A stretch of DNA of 64,000 nucleotides, from the NCBI GenBank assembly GCA_003971905.1, contig RSEE01000029.1, positions 186,001 through 250,000 of the forward strand, read 5' to 3'. The position numbers and the translations under genes were made by a program. The stretch comes from Moniliella sp. 'wahieum'. Lineage: Eukaryota; Basidiomycota; Moniliellomycetes; Moniliellales; Moniliellaceae. Under the pieces are notes generated by a model. It saw only the letters and a program-made list of their open reading frames with translations, was not told the DNA's origin and searched no databases. This document shows positions 23,065-34,482 of the stretch, piece after piece. Positions within the stretch are counted from its first letter, which is position 1. Each line of letters opens with the position of its first letter.

Positions 23065-24982
23065 GCCACCGCACTGGATGAGGAGCTGGAGTTGGGATAG
23101 CCAGTGCTGGAGTAGGAGCCACGCGGGGAAGAGGCAGGCATGGAGCCGGGCGCGCCAGGGGGAAAGGGAGGGGGAGGGCCAAAGTCGTACGGCGCCTGAA
23201 AGGGCGGGGCATGGGGGGGGGGGGCGGCCAGGGTAGAATCCGGGCGGGGGTCTTGGGGGTGGGTGGTGCGCGAGGCTGGCGAGGGCGTGGGCCGAGGGTT
23301 GGGGCGAGGGCGCATAGATGCCGGGCGCCTGAGGGGGCAGGGGGGGGCCCAGCGGCGGGCGGGCGCCAGGGCCGGGAGCGGGCGCGGGCGCAGGAGCAGG
23401 GCGGCGGACAGAGTGGGGGCATGGGCGGGTGGCCGGGGGCAGCAAAGGGCGGGGGGAAGCGGGCGGGGCGGCGGGCGGCTTGGGGGCGGCGGGCCGGCCA
23501 AAGATGTTTCGTACGCGGCGGTGGCTTGTCGGGTGCGCCCGCGGTGCGCGAGGGGGCAGGCATGGGGGCGGGCGGGGCGAGGGGGTGCGGAACGAGTGGC
23601 GGGGGCGGAGGGGGCGGTGGCGGGTGGCGGCGGTGGGGCGGTGGCGGCGGGGGGGCGGCGGCAGCAGCCTGGAGGTGGCGCAGAGGCAGGCGGCGATGGC
23701 CAGCAGGCTGCTCAGGCTGGGCCGTCGGCAGCCGTGTGTGGCCTCGGGGCGACGCACTGGGAGAGCTGCCTGCCCCGTCCTGCGTGGGTCCCTCGGCGGC
23801 CAGCCCGCCGCCACACTGCCCCCCTGCTGCGCCCCGTGCAGGCGCCGTTGCTGGGCCTTGCGCGCCTCGCGCTTGGCGTTCCTATCGCCCTGCAACATTT
23901 CATTTCCCGCTCTTCTTCCCCTCCCCCTCCTTCCCCGCCTCACGCAGCCGCCCTCCTCTCAGATCTCATGGGCCACGCCTCCCCCCTCCAGCCACATCCC
24001 TGCCCGCCCTCCGTGCTGCGGGCGCCATCCGCTCTCGGCCACGTCGCCCCTCGCCCTTGTTTGCAGACCGCCTACAGTCCCCCACCAAAGCAGCTTCATC
24101 CGCTTTTGGTAGCTGCTATTCGCTTCGCTCAGGCGCTGGGGATGCACTTGTCGCCAAGCCCTAGCCAGTCCTGGTCTAGCAGCCATGAGTCTACACCGCA
24201 CCGTGACGCGCAGGTCCAAGTCGGCCTACAGGGCAGCTACCGATGATCGACCCGAGGCAAATTTGCAAATATACATGACAATAACCAGTGAGGCGAGAAC
24301 AAAACGAGTAGAGCATGTAGGAAAAGCTGATATGCGACTTCGTCCGAGAGCTGTGCCGACGAGCCACTGCCCAGCTTCACCTTGAGTTGGTCTGCGCTCG
24401 CGCCGTCAAGTAAGCCTTGCAAGCAAGAACACGGCAGCGAGATGCCCAGATGGAGTCCTTCCTGGGCCCCCTCGCCCTGAGAGCGGTCTGTCAAAGGGAA
24501 AGAGCCAATCGGCTCCTGGCCGCGTTTTTATACACCGCGTCCGCCAACCTCCACGGCGGAATTACAAGGAGCACTTCCAACTTCCGGGACGTGAAAGTTG
24601 AAATAACGTAACCAAACCAATGCACCGGCCCCCCCATGCGTTCCGCCGTCTCCTGCAACCCTACCTCGCTCCGTCAGCCGCAAGGATGCCATACCCAACC
24701 ACTAGTCACTCCACTGTGTTATACGCAGAATGCAGAACTCGGCCAAGACGACCTGACCGATCCGAGGCAGTGGGCAAGCAGATTATTGCAGTGGCTATAA
24801 CACAAGGGTGGGTTGAACAGTAGTAGACAAGAGGTTGAAACTCGAGGGGTAGTACAAAGAAAGGCGGGTCGTATGCTGTGTGGGGGGTTTTTCTTTTTCT
24901 TTTTCGAGGACAGGGAGGGTCCCATGTTGAAGAAGAGGGGCGTCATCTGTTGAATGACCGGGAGGGGATGTGCAGACTAGGC
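23065..24982. other. GC-rich upstream region of ROM2 and 3' flank of SHMT
   Basis: About 1.9 kb. The left 600 bp encode long proline-rich frames on the minus strand and may be the true N-terminus of the exchange factor. Alternatively they are chance frames of GC-rich DNA. The rest should hold the ROM2 promoter and the SHMT 3' UTR. No other gene was recognised; a T-rich patch lies near 24890-24905. Confidence 0.45.
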
Positions 24983-26472
24983 TTAGTGGCCAGCAGGCTT
25001 CTTGATCGACGACGTGTCCGGCACACCGGGCAGGGGGAACCCAGTCGCAAACTTCTGCACGTCCTCCGACAGCGCTCAATCAGCTTGCGGCCCTCGCCCT
25101 CGCCCGTGGTGGCCTTGGCGACAAAGTCCTTGAGAAGCTTGTTGCCAGCCTCCTTCTGGAGCACAGCGGCAATCTCGACAGCACGGTGGAGGAATTCACC
25201 CACCTTCTCCATGTCCGACTCGACCATGTTACGCGAGGTGAGTGCCGATGTGCCAATACGCACACCACCCGGCACCATGGCCGACGTGTCGCCCGAGACA
25301 GCGTTCTTTTGAGTGTAATGTGAGCCAGGTCACAGATCTCTCAATCTTACTGCCGGTCAGGCCAAGGGGACGCAGGTCCCAGAGGACCAAGTGGTTTTCC
25401 GAGCCATCCGTTTGGAGACGGTAGCCGTAGCTGAACAGCTTCTTGGCCAGCGCCTGCGAGTTTTTGATCACTTGCACAGCGTACGCCTTGAACTCGGGCG
25501 AAGCAACCTGCTTGAGTGCGACCGCAATCGCAGCAATCGTGTTGTTGTGCGGGCCACCTTGGCACGCAGGGAAGACAGCAGCGTTGATCTTGCCCTCCAC
25601 CGAAGGGTCCGTCTTCTTGAAAAAGATCATACCGGCGCGAGGACCACGGAGCGTCTTGTGGGTGGTGGTAGTGACAATGTCACAGTACTCAAAGGGGTTG
25701 TTCTGCACCTTGGATGCCACCAGGCCCGAGATGTGGGCAATGTCGGCCATGAGGAGCGATCCGTTGGCCTTGGCTATCTCCGACAAGCGCTTGTAGTCCC
25801 ACTCACGGGGGTACGCCGAGCCACCGCAGATGATCATGCGAGGCTTGAACAAGCCAGCGTTGGTAGCCAGACGGTCGTAATCAATGTAGCCCGTCTTGGG
25901 GTCAACCTGGTAAGGGAACGACTGGAAGTAGATCGACGAGGCGGAAATCTTCTTCTTGGCCGTGTAGTAGCCGTGAGTCAGGTGGCCACCATCGGGCAGA
26001 CCGAGACCCATGATCCGGTCTTGCGGGTCAAGGAGGGCAGTGAAAGTAGCGAAGTTGGCCGTCGAGCCCGAGTAGGGCTGCACATTGACGCCCCACTCAT
26101 TGGAGTCGAGGTCGAAAGCGGTGAGAGCGCGCTTGCGGCACAGGTTCTCGAGCTGGTCAATGAACTCGTTACCACCATAGTAGCGGGCCCCAGGCAGACC
26201 TTCAGAGTACTTGTTGGTCAAGATCGAGCCGTTTGCCTCCATAACAGCCAGCGAGGTGAGGTTCTCCGAAGCAATCAGCTCCAGACCCGAGAATTGGCGC
26301 CAGGTCTCGTTCTCGATGATGGCCTCGACCTCAGGGTCGGCCTGCGCCAGGGGCGCGTAGAGGACTTTGTTCTGTGGAGAGGCGGTGGTTAGGCAGGATG
26401 CCCACCAAGCGAGCCGTCAGGTGGTAGGAGGGAGCGCGCGATACTCACGAACTCAGCGGGCGCAAGGGACAT
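24983..26472 (-). CDS. SHM2: serine hydroxymethyltransferase, cytosolic type
   Basis: A PLP enzyme that interconverts serine and glycine while charging tetrahydrofolate with a one-carbon unit. A tiny first exon (MSLAPAEF) ends at a GTGAGT donor near 26449. Exon 2 resumes after an intron of about 75 bp with [19 protein letters not shown]. Family blocks follow: [54 protein letters not shown] and [15 protein letters not shown], which contains the PLP lysine. The C-terminus includes [19 protein letters not shown] and ends [11 protein letters not shown] at 24983. The length is about 470 residues, as expected. There is no mitochondrial presequence, which suggests the cytosolic isozyme. Two base losses near 25310-25340 and one near 25075 break the frame. 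Confidence 0.93.
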
Positions 26473-28540
26473 GGCAAAGGCAGGGGCAGGTGATGGTGGG
26501 GAGACGGCGAATCTGGGGACCTGGCGAATTGTGGCATCCGCTTTTAAGAACTCCCAGCGCCTGAGGCTTGCGGACTGATTGAGGCGCTGTGGACACTGGC
26601 GGTATGGCCGCCGACGGGGCAGAAGGAAAATTTCCCGAGGAGCGGATTTTTTGGGGCCAGAGCTGGCCACAGCATGGCTGCTGGCTGCTGGCTGGCGTGG
26701 CAGGCACTGAACCCCACAGGTCCTACTGGTGCATGATGCATGATCGAGCGATGCATGATGTGGCACACTTCGTACCCTACTGTGGCGTGGCGTAAATTCA
26801 CCCTGGGCACGCATCTTCTTTTCTTCTGGCGCACGGACATTTCGTCTGTGCCCACCTGCCACACCAGGGCACAACCCGACCTTCCAATCGTCTGAGGCGC
26901 CCACATACAACAGGTACCATGACTATCGATGTCTCATGCTGTCCCAGCGGAGAGAGCCACATGGACAAAGTTTCTGAATATGGCTCCCCTCCTCAGTTAC
27001 ACGCAAACGCATGTTTGCCACGAGTAGTACTACTACAGACTGCATCTCCCCTTTTGATCATCTGAGAGGTTCATGTCACATGTCACCTGGAAGAGTATAG
27101 CTATGCGCGCGCCCCCATTGCCTTCTTTCGCTTGGTCAAATTGCGCCGCATGCGGCTGGAACATGTCTTTAAGCACCTCCAAGCCTCAGTGCATTCGGAA
27201 ATCACCGGGCCAGATCTGTTCCATCATGCATCATCGCCGCAACCAAAGAACGCCCCCACCCCCCGGCCGTCCGCTGGTCTCGAGTACTACCTGTGAAAAA
27301 GAGGCCTTGCCGGCCGGCCAAACCTGCTTTGCCCCTTCCTCTCGCAGTTCCGAACAGGTGACACCATCGTCATCAGCGCCAGCAGCAGCAATTGCAGATC
27401 GAGGGTGACCTCACCGGCCACCGGTCAGATTCAGAGGAGAGGCGGTGGTTCCCCCAGGTGCAATGACTATACTACGCATACGGTGTTTTGCAGAGACTTG
27501 ATGGTGTGTCCTCGTGACTGGGATATGCAGAAACCTGTGGGGCGCGCACCTCCATCAAATCGTTTTGCGCACCCGCTGCTTTTGGCTTCGAGAGATCTGT
27601 TGTTTGGATGCCAGACTTGGTAAGGGGCCACGGATTGCTTAGTTTGGCTGTGGGCACATGAAGAAGGAACAACAGAGGTCACTTATTCGCCCTTTTTCTG
27701 CCAACACCCAGTGAGAAGACGTTCGGGAGGGAGGAACGACTGCATCTGATAGTGCTGAACCCGACCACCAAGGCTTTGACGAGAGCGGCTGTGTTTGTCG
27801 TGTCTCCTGAATGCTTTTTGGCTTGCCGCTCAAGCCGTTCGGTCTCCGCCAGGAACGGCAAGCCAGTGTCAGAAGCCGCATCGCAATTCGGAGCCTCAAA
27901 TCCTCCTTTGTACTGCTGCTGGGTTATTGTCTCCTGTGTGGGCAAAACAGGAAGCCGCTTGCGAGAATGCACGGGTGGGTCAGGACGAGCATCGAGGCCA
28001 ACGTGCTGGCGGCGCGCACCCAATGGATCTTTTCTCGCACGACCTCCTGGTTGCCCACACCACGTCGAGATCTGCGAAGCCTGCGGGAGGCCAGTGGCAT
28101 GAGAGATTGGGTAAGCGTGTGGGTGGCAGCCCCACAAAGCGTTGGCTGGCCATATGCTCGTGGTGCGAATGGGGCACGCCATGCATCATGGACCATGGAT
28201 CATCACCATATGTCCTGGGAGGGCTGCAGAAAGCTTGCCTTGCACCGATCCGTTTGGAGGCCAGGACTAGCTTGACTAGTGATTAATTTGATTAGTGACT
28301 CGTGAGTAGTGCCTGGAGCCAGCGGCTGACATGTGCATCATCCATCCGGAAAACGTCATGCTCCAGGCACCACGTATCCCCGAGCGCCGAGTGGCTAGCC
28401 GCCAGTCAGGCTGAGGCAGCGCGTAGATGAGTCGGAGGTGTGGGGCGCCCAGGACTAAGTCCGAGTGTTGCAACGCCTGCTGCTCTTTCACTGGGCCTCC
28501 ACCTGCTTGCTTGTCCTGCTACCACCTACTCACCCTTGCC
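26473..28540. other. intergenic between divergent SHMT and MFS genes
   Basis: About 2.1 kb serving as both promoters. It contains TGCATGAT words at 26728-26760 and an ACTAG/GATTA/GTGACTCGTGAGTAG word cluster at 28265-28310. A 168-codon minus-strand frame at 27679-28182 has no recognisable domain and no convincing start context, so I do not call it a gene. Confidence 0.45.
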
Positions 28541-30446
28541 ATGTCGGCATTCGAGGGTGTTGATGTGCCGCCGCGCCGCCGCTCGTCCATATCCCACGCC
28601 AGCGCCATCCGCCGCCGCTCCACCCTCGGCAGCCCTTGTCGAGCCTGTGCGGCGGCAGCCCTCGTGGGCGCCCTCGCTCGCCCAGAACGAGTCATGGCTT
28701 GCCGTCGACGCCGAAATCCAGGCCGCTGCTCAGGCTCAGAACGAGCTGCGCAAGACCGCCACTCCCCTCCCCTTGCGCCAGCTCTGCATCGTCGTCATTA
28801 TGCGTCTCGCTGAACCCATCAGCTTCTCGGTCGTGTTCCCCTTTGTCAACCGCTTTGTCCTCGAGATTGGCGCCGCCAAATCCCCGGCCGATGTGGGTAG
28901 GTTGCACACTCTCTTTCGTTTCCTCTCTTCGTTTCTGACTGACGCATACATGTAGGCTTCTATGGCGGGATGATCGAGAGCCTCTTTGCTCTGACCCAGC
29001 TCCTCACGGTCCTGCCCTGGGCCAGCTTATCGGACCGGTGGGGACGCAAACCCGTCATGATTCTCGGTTTGTCGGGCGTGTTTGTGTCCCAGATCCTCTT
29101 CGGTACTTCGACTTCTCTCTCTCAGCTCATTTTCGCCCGCTGCTTGGCCGGCGCGCTCAACGGCAACGTGGCGGTAGTCAAGAGCCTGGTTAGCGATATT
29201 ACCGACCCTTCCAACCGAGCAAAAGCATTCACGCTTCTCCCAGTCACTTGGGCCATTGGATGTTCGCTAGGAAGCTTGTGTGGAGGTTCGTTTCTCTCCT
29301 GCAGATGTGTGTTAGCGAAGGCTAACCGCCTTATCCTTCCCCAGGGTACCTGGCGCACCCTGAAGAGCAGTTTCCTGGACTCTTCGGCAGGGACGGAATC
29401 TTTTCTTTCGGCGGTCTTTGGCTTGCCTATCCTTACCTCTTGCCATGCGTCGTTGCTGCGGGATGTGTTCTGACAGGCATTCTTCTCGGAATTTTTTCCT
29501 CGAAGAGACGCTCCCCAGCATCGTCCTGGCTGCCGAGGCTGAGGCTGAGGCCCGAGCTACCGGTGTCACGTCCCGACCCTCAGATGAGCAGGCCTTGTTG
29601 GCTCAACCCAACGCCACCTACCAAGCCATCTCGGGTCCCCAAGAAGTGGACCAAGAGGAACCCCCGGCTGAGACAAGCATCTGGGAGATGATGACCATCC
29701 CTCACATCCAAAACGTCCTAGTGTCGTACGGGCTCCTGGCTTTATGTTCGGTTTCTCTTGATGCTGTTTATGTGCTTTGGTTCTTTACTCCTATTTCGGA
29801 CGGTGGTCTGGCTCTCAGCAGTAGTCAGACCGGCCGTGTCCTTGCCATCTTTGGAGTGGTGGCTGTACTGTTCCAATCATACGTCTTTACTGAGCTACAG
29901 AGCCGGATGGGCACATTGAGACTGTATCGGCTCAGCCTGGCTTGCTGGCCCCTGACTGCAGCAGTGCTTCCCTTTGCCACCATGGTTGCCCAAGCCGCTC
30001 TTCCGCCCGGTATAGACGAGACGGACAAGACGATCAACGAGCTTCTTCCCCCTCGTGCCCGTGCGATGGTATGGGCCGTAATCATCCTTAGCAACGTATT
30101 CCGAGTTTCGGCAAGCATGAGCTTCTCGGCCAACAACTTGCTTGTGAACCAATCGGTGGTATTTCTCTCGGGTGAAAAATTGGGCACGCTCAACGGATTG
30201 GCCCAAGCATCTTCTTCTTTGACTCGCGCGATCGGACCGTACGGGTCGACCTGCCTCTTTGCGTGGTCCATCGAGATGGGCTTCAGCTACCTCATATGGC
30301 CCATCTTTGTTGTCCTCGGCACCTTGGCCGTGGCCAGCACGCTCCAGATGGCCGACTTGGAGGCCGAGGACGTTCTTGAGGCCATCCGCCTCCAGCGAGA
30401 GGAGGATGCCGACACAACTTCTACCGCCAGCATTCCTAACCAGTGA
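28541..30446 (+). CDS. MFS transporter, DHA1 drug:H+ antiporter type
   Basis: Predicted 12-TM proton-coupled exporter of about 595 residues. The N-terminal cytoplasmic part (MSAFEGVDVPPRRRSS) precedes TM1 with IMRLAEPISFSVVFPFVNRF. The MFS loop 2-3 signature is LSDRWGRKPVM near 29025-29060, followed by the TM4 region ARCLAGALNGNVAVVKSLVS. Introns lie at about 28892-28954 and about 29286-29345. The second half runs SIWEMMTIPHIQNVLVSYGL to SLTRAIGPYGS, ending ASIPNQ at 30446. A single base loss near 28630 separates the start from the rest. Substrate cannot be told from sequence; relatives include drug, toxin and metal-chelate exporters. Confidence 0.85.
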
Positions 30447-31190
30447 GGGCACTGTGGCAGTCGCACACGGATTGTCCTTTCGTTGCCATGGCTGTCCTTC
30501 ACGAACTGGACCGGCTTCCCCTCCTCCCTTTAACTCAATTGGAGGGGGAGGTTACCTTTTCACGCCCCCTTCGTCCTACGAGGCTCTTTCTTGCACAATC
30601 ACAATATCTGCCCTATGGGTCATCCTGGCTGAGCCATGCAACGCTCAGACGGAACAAAATACGCGGAGCACTTGGCTCTAGCTCGTCACACTTTACTTGA
30701 TCAGTGCTTTGAGGTACAACTGATATTACCCCTTCACAGCCTATGCAAAGGCATGCGTGTGTTAAAATCTGGGCTCCTGTCACTTGCAAATGCCATCTCC
30801 TGTGTCTTTTTAGGTGGTACTTCATTGAGTATTTGTGTGTGAGAACGTGCATGCTCTCCGGTCGCTTACACTCTAGTCGGTAGTTTCTCAAGACCTGCCT
30901 GTACGGTGAGGGTGGATTAACAATTCCAGCTTCGTTATGTAGGGGTATCAACGTTCAGCTTGTCCCAGACGAGGAACTATATCATAACGACGTGCAGCAA
31001 CCACGCATTTGGCGGGTCAAGGGGGCTTACAAGCTAGCACCGCACGGTGGTTGTTGACTACCGCGTATGGGCAGCACATCGTCGCTACAGGCAACCAACA
31101 GAAGCAAGCAACACGGAATGAACCAGAGCTACATCGAGATATCCATCTTGGGTAGGGCCACAAGGAAGAAGATGGGTATTAGATAGTATA
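30447..31190. other. intergenic between convergent MFS and PRP4 genes
   Basis: About 740 bp holding two 3' UTRs; AT-richer than its surroundings. Nothing else was seen. Confidence 0.5.
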
Positions 31191-32935
31191 TTAGAGTTGC
31201 CCCCAGATTTTGATTGTCCGATCAAAGCCCACAGCCGCAACGTGCTCTTGGTTGGGGGAAATGTCAACGCTCATAATTTTGTTGTCTCCGCCTGTACGGA
31301 GCTCGCGCTGAAGCTGCCAGTCGTCTGCAGACCAGAGACGGACCATCCCATCGTATCCGGATGTGGCCAAAAAGAGACCGTCGGATGGGAGTTGGGTACC
31401 GTCGTCGGTGTCCAACGTGTCCAGACTGGTGTCCATCATCTCGGCCGTATTCGCTCCCAAACTAGCCTGGTACTCCAGCCAGGCCTGGTGGGCATCCGGG
31501 TTGGGGGGGCGGGAGCGGTAGAAGCGCAGATCCGACACGGTCGATGTATGAGCAGGGATGGTGTACGTGGTGCCTAGCGCACGCAGTCCCAAATCCGAAC
31601 CGTGTCGTCGTCGCCCCCAGTGGCGGCCTGCCAGCCATTCGGAGCAAAGTCGACCGCCAACACACTCGATGCATGGCCCGACAAAATCATCGCTGATCGC
31701 CCGGTACGCACGTCCCAGATGCGAACTAGGCCATCCAGACCACCACTGGCAACCAACGCGCCGTCATCTTGGAACTCGACCGTATACACCTCTCCCGAGT
31801 GCCCCTCTTGGGTGTACAGTTCCTTTTGCACAACTGGGTCCCACAAACGCCATGTATGATCAAACCCAGCCGATGCGAGCAGCAGACCTTGGGGATGGAA
31901 GGCGACGCGAGCCACCCGCCCCTGGTGGCCCATCATACGCCCTAGTGGTGCCGGCGACTCGAGAGACCACAAGCCTACCGATCCATCGGCACATCCAGTC
32001 GCAATGTTGGCTGCGGCGCGTGGCAGCCAGCGAGTTGCACCCGGGTGCCAAGCTGCACCCGATACACGGTTCGAGTGGCCACGGTACACTCCTGTCCCAC
32101 CTTGCGGGCGGGCGGGAAAGGGCGCAGGACTCATTCGGGGCACATCCCACAGTTTAACTCCGCCACTCCAGGAGGTGGTCAGCAAATGTTGGCCGTCGGG
32201 ACTGAAGCGGGCCATACTAACCGCGCGATCATCGCCCAGCTGGCTACCCAAGAGGGACAGATGGCTCGGCTCTAGCGCGGCAAACGTATCGCGCCGTTTG
32301 AGAGCAATGTCTTGCAGCCGCAACTTGGCCAGTTTGCGCTCCCTGTCCACCCGTCTGCGTGCCCGCTGAAGAGAGAAGATTGCAGTCCGTTTCCGGGCGG
32401 CAAGGACAGCTTCCATATCGGCCGGCTCGGTATAAAATTCCTCCTCTTGATCCTCGTCGTCCGACATGTGGTCCACATCCGACTCTTTCCCTCCCTCCAT
32501 TGGAGCATTAAAATCCACCGTCTCCCCGGAGGCCGCCCTGGCCTCACGAGAGCGCATCTCCTTCTCTGCCAAGTAAGCACGCAGACGCTCGCGGCGGTCG
32601 GGCTCGCGTTCGCCGAAAAGCGTCATTGGCTGATGGTGATCCCGTAGGCGTTGACGGACCACGCGGTCGTTGGTCGGAACCGCGAGGTTGCGGGCGAGTT
32701 TCTTGATGGCGAGCGACCGCAGCGCCTCTTTTTCGGCCTGAGCGGCGCGGGGGCGGTCTGGGCGCTGTACGTGTACTGTATATCCTGATCCATGGGGTCT
32801 GGGAGGGAAGAAGGCGCGGTACATGGTCAGCCGAGGAGAGAGAACACAAAGGGGATGGGAGGGTGGCGTACCGAAAGCATCCATATGCGGTCGGTCGGGC
32901 AAGGCGCCGGATGCGCTCCATCCATGCCCTGCCAT
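31191..32935 (-). CDS. PRP4: U4/U6 snRNP protein PRP4 (WD40)
   Basis: Spliceosomal protein of the U4/U6-U5 tri-snRNP, about 560 residues. The start MAGHGWSASGALPDRPHMDA at 32935 is followed by an intron at about 32800-32866. The PRP4-specific splicing-factor motif reads NDRVVRQRLRDHHQPMTLFG near 32615-32680. An acidic stretch follows (SDDEDQEEEFYTEPADME). The C-terminal WD40 propeller contains GHSNRVSGAAWHP, GHQGRVARVAFHPQGLLLAS, EGHSGEVYTVEFQDDGALVA and GHASSVLAVDFAPNGW. The last blades (VAAVGFDRTIKIWGQL) end at 31191. One base loss near 31590 and another near 32755 break the frame. The gene diverges from the probable Shr3 gene. Confidence 0.92.
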
Positions 32936-33289
32936 GCTGGATGGGGTGGTGGTCAACTTGGCCTCAACCGACGTGCAGGCGGTGCGCAACCTGGGAATTT
33001 GGCGCGCCTCCCATTTCCGCCCGCCGACTGGCTCGGGTCCTTTTGCGGCTCGGCTGCCAGGCATCACGTGATGCCTATTGAACTGGTTCATCGCTTCCAG
33101 CCAGGCCTGCGTCCACCTCCTGTTCCGCTGTGCCCGTCCGTGCCTCCCGTGCAACACAGCACACGCCCAAATATACGTGAAAAGCAGCGCGCTAGCCCTG
33201 ATCAGGTGCGTCGCCCAGCTTGGCGTACGGCCTGCCTCTTCCTTCAAGCTGCTTCAGTAGCCTCCTAGCCACCACCCACCAGCTCGCTC

Positions 33290-34000
33290 TTCGTGCCAAG
33301 CATCGGCTTCGGCGCTGCTTTCGTCTTCTTCGGCAGTCGCTTTCCTCTATGGTATGCCTATCTTGAATTCGACTTTCATCGCCCCACGTGTTCATATAGA
33401 TCCTTTGGTGCACCTGCGTGTGCCCAGGCGAGCTGACCCTTCTGTCCTTTGTTGCCATGATCTGCAACCAGGTTTGCTCTTCATTGCCTCCATCTACGAC
33501 TTACCGCTGCTCTACGGCGGCCAAATTTCCGAGAACAAGGTGAGTGCTGCCCAAGCGACTACCTGTCCATCCACCAGGGCCCAAGGCGGTACAGACCCTG
33601 TTCCATGGCGTGACTGGCATTGGTATCCTAGCCCTGGTGGCCAAGATCCATCGTTGGTCAGAGTTGGGTATGTATTTTGACGAAGGCAGTCTCGGCGCAT
33701 ACCTTTCTTCCGCCAGGATCATCCTCGCTGGCCGTGTTGTGCTTGTGCTGGCGTCGTTCTGTGCTGTACTGTGCTGTGCTGTACTGTGCCGGCTGGGTTG
33801 GGTAATGGGTGGGCAGTGCTGTACATGGCGGTGGTGCACATGCACCTGGCAGGAACAGTACCCAATATGCGTCTTCTCGCGCATCCGTCCAACGAAACGT
33901 ACCTGTGGGGGTCAACACTCGCAACGCAGCGGTCCAAGTGGCAGGAAGATTTTGAGGCTGGCTTGGTGACTGGGCCTGCGCCGAGGGGGATGGGCTGGAC
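33290..34000 (+). CDS. SHR3: probable Shr3-type ER chaperone for amino acid permeases
   Basis: Weakly supported. Shr3 proteins are small ER membrane proteins that help amino acid permeases fold. The visible segments are LLFIASIYDLPLLYGGQISE near 33473-33535 and, after an intron at about 33540-33580, GPKAVQTLFHGVTGIGILAL at about 33580-33640. WSELGMYFDEGSLGAYL follows. The order and spacing (lumenal YDLPLL motif, then AVxxLFHxVxGxGxLxxxxK, then FDxxSLxxYL) fit the family. The first exon, read near 33300-33350 (GFGAAFVFFGS), lacks a clear ATG. The 3' end cannot be placed because similarity is lost after about 33720. Introns near 33350-33472 and 33540-33580 are plausible. Confidence 0.5.
33755..33792. 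repeat. tandem CTGTGCTGTA-like repeat
   Basis: Overlapping copies of CTGTGCTGTACTGTGCTGTG words lie inside or just after the probable Shr3 gene, where protein similarity is lost. Confidence 0.8.
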
Positions 34001-34482
34001 GTGGGGTGTGCAGGCGCGAGTGGCTGGATGGGGATGGAGGCCGGAGCGTGGGACTGCGCGGGACAAGGCGAGGGAGTGTTTGCTGTGGGGCGATGCAGGC
34101 GCTGATCTGGCAGCTTGCCATTTCAAACCGGGCCGGACGCCGGAGTTCCACGTGGGGTGGGTGGTCTGGCGGGTCCAACTGGAAACGGGGGTGTGCTTGG
34201 ATATGGCCGCCGGGCCCAGCGGCGGCAGGGGGCAGTGTGGCGAATACGGGGGAGTGCGCTGGAGAAAAACTGCGACGCCCAGACACGCTCTGGGGCGCAG
34301 CCGCATGCACCGACGCCAGCCAAACGCTTCCCCACCCCGTGCCGCCCCAGACCCACCACCGAGCAGCCGCTCCTCCCCCCCTCGTCCACCGCCCGCCCCC
34401 TCGTCCGCACCACCACCACCCCACCTCGCTTAGCGCGTCCACCCGGCTAACCCTTTCCCACGGCAGCGCTCAGCCTCCGACG
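34001..34482. other. probable 5' region of the CSC1 gene
   Basis: About 480 bp with a GC-rich, then CA/CC-rich, composition approaching the ATG at 34483. The C-rich strand near 34370-34430 resembles pyrimidine-rich fungal leaders. No gene was recognised. Confidence 0.4.

Noticed and set aside
23211-24246. Long plus-strand open frames of more than 300 codons in GC-rich DNA
   Set aside because: The translations are Gly/Arg/Ala repeats that mirror a proline-rich minus-strand sequence. Stop codons are rare at this base composition, so length is not evidence.
25391-26392. A 333-codon plus-strand open frame opposite SHMT
   Set aside because: It is the exact antisense of the conserved enzyme and shows no family similarity, so it is a shadow frame.
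27679-28182. A 168-codon minus-strand frame between SHMT and the MFS gene
   Set aside because: No domain, no clear start context and no recognisable partner exon. Similar chance frames exist on the opposite strand of the same interval.
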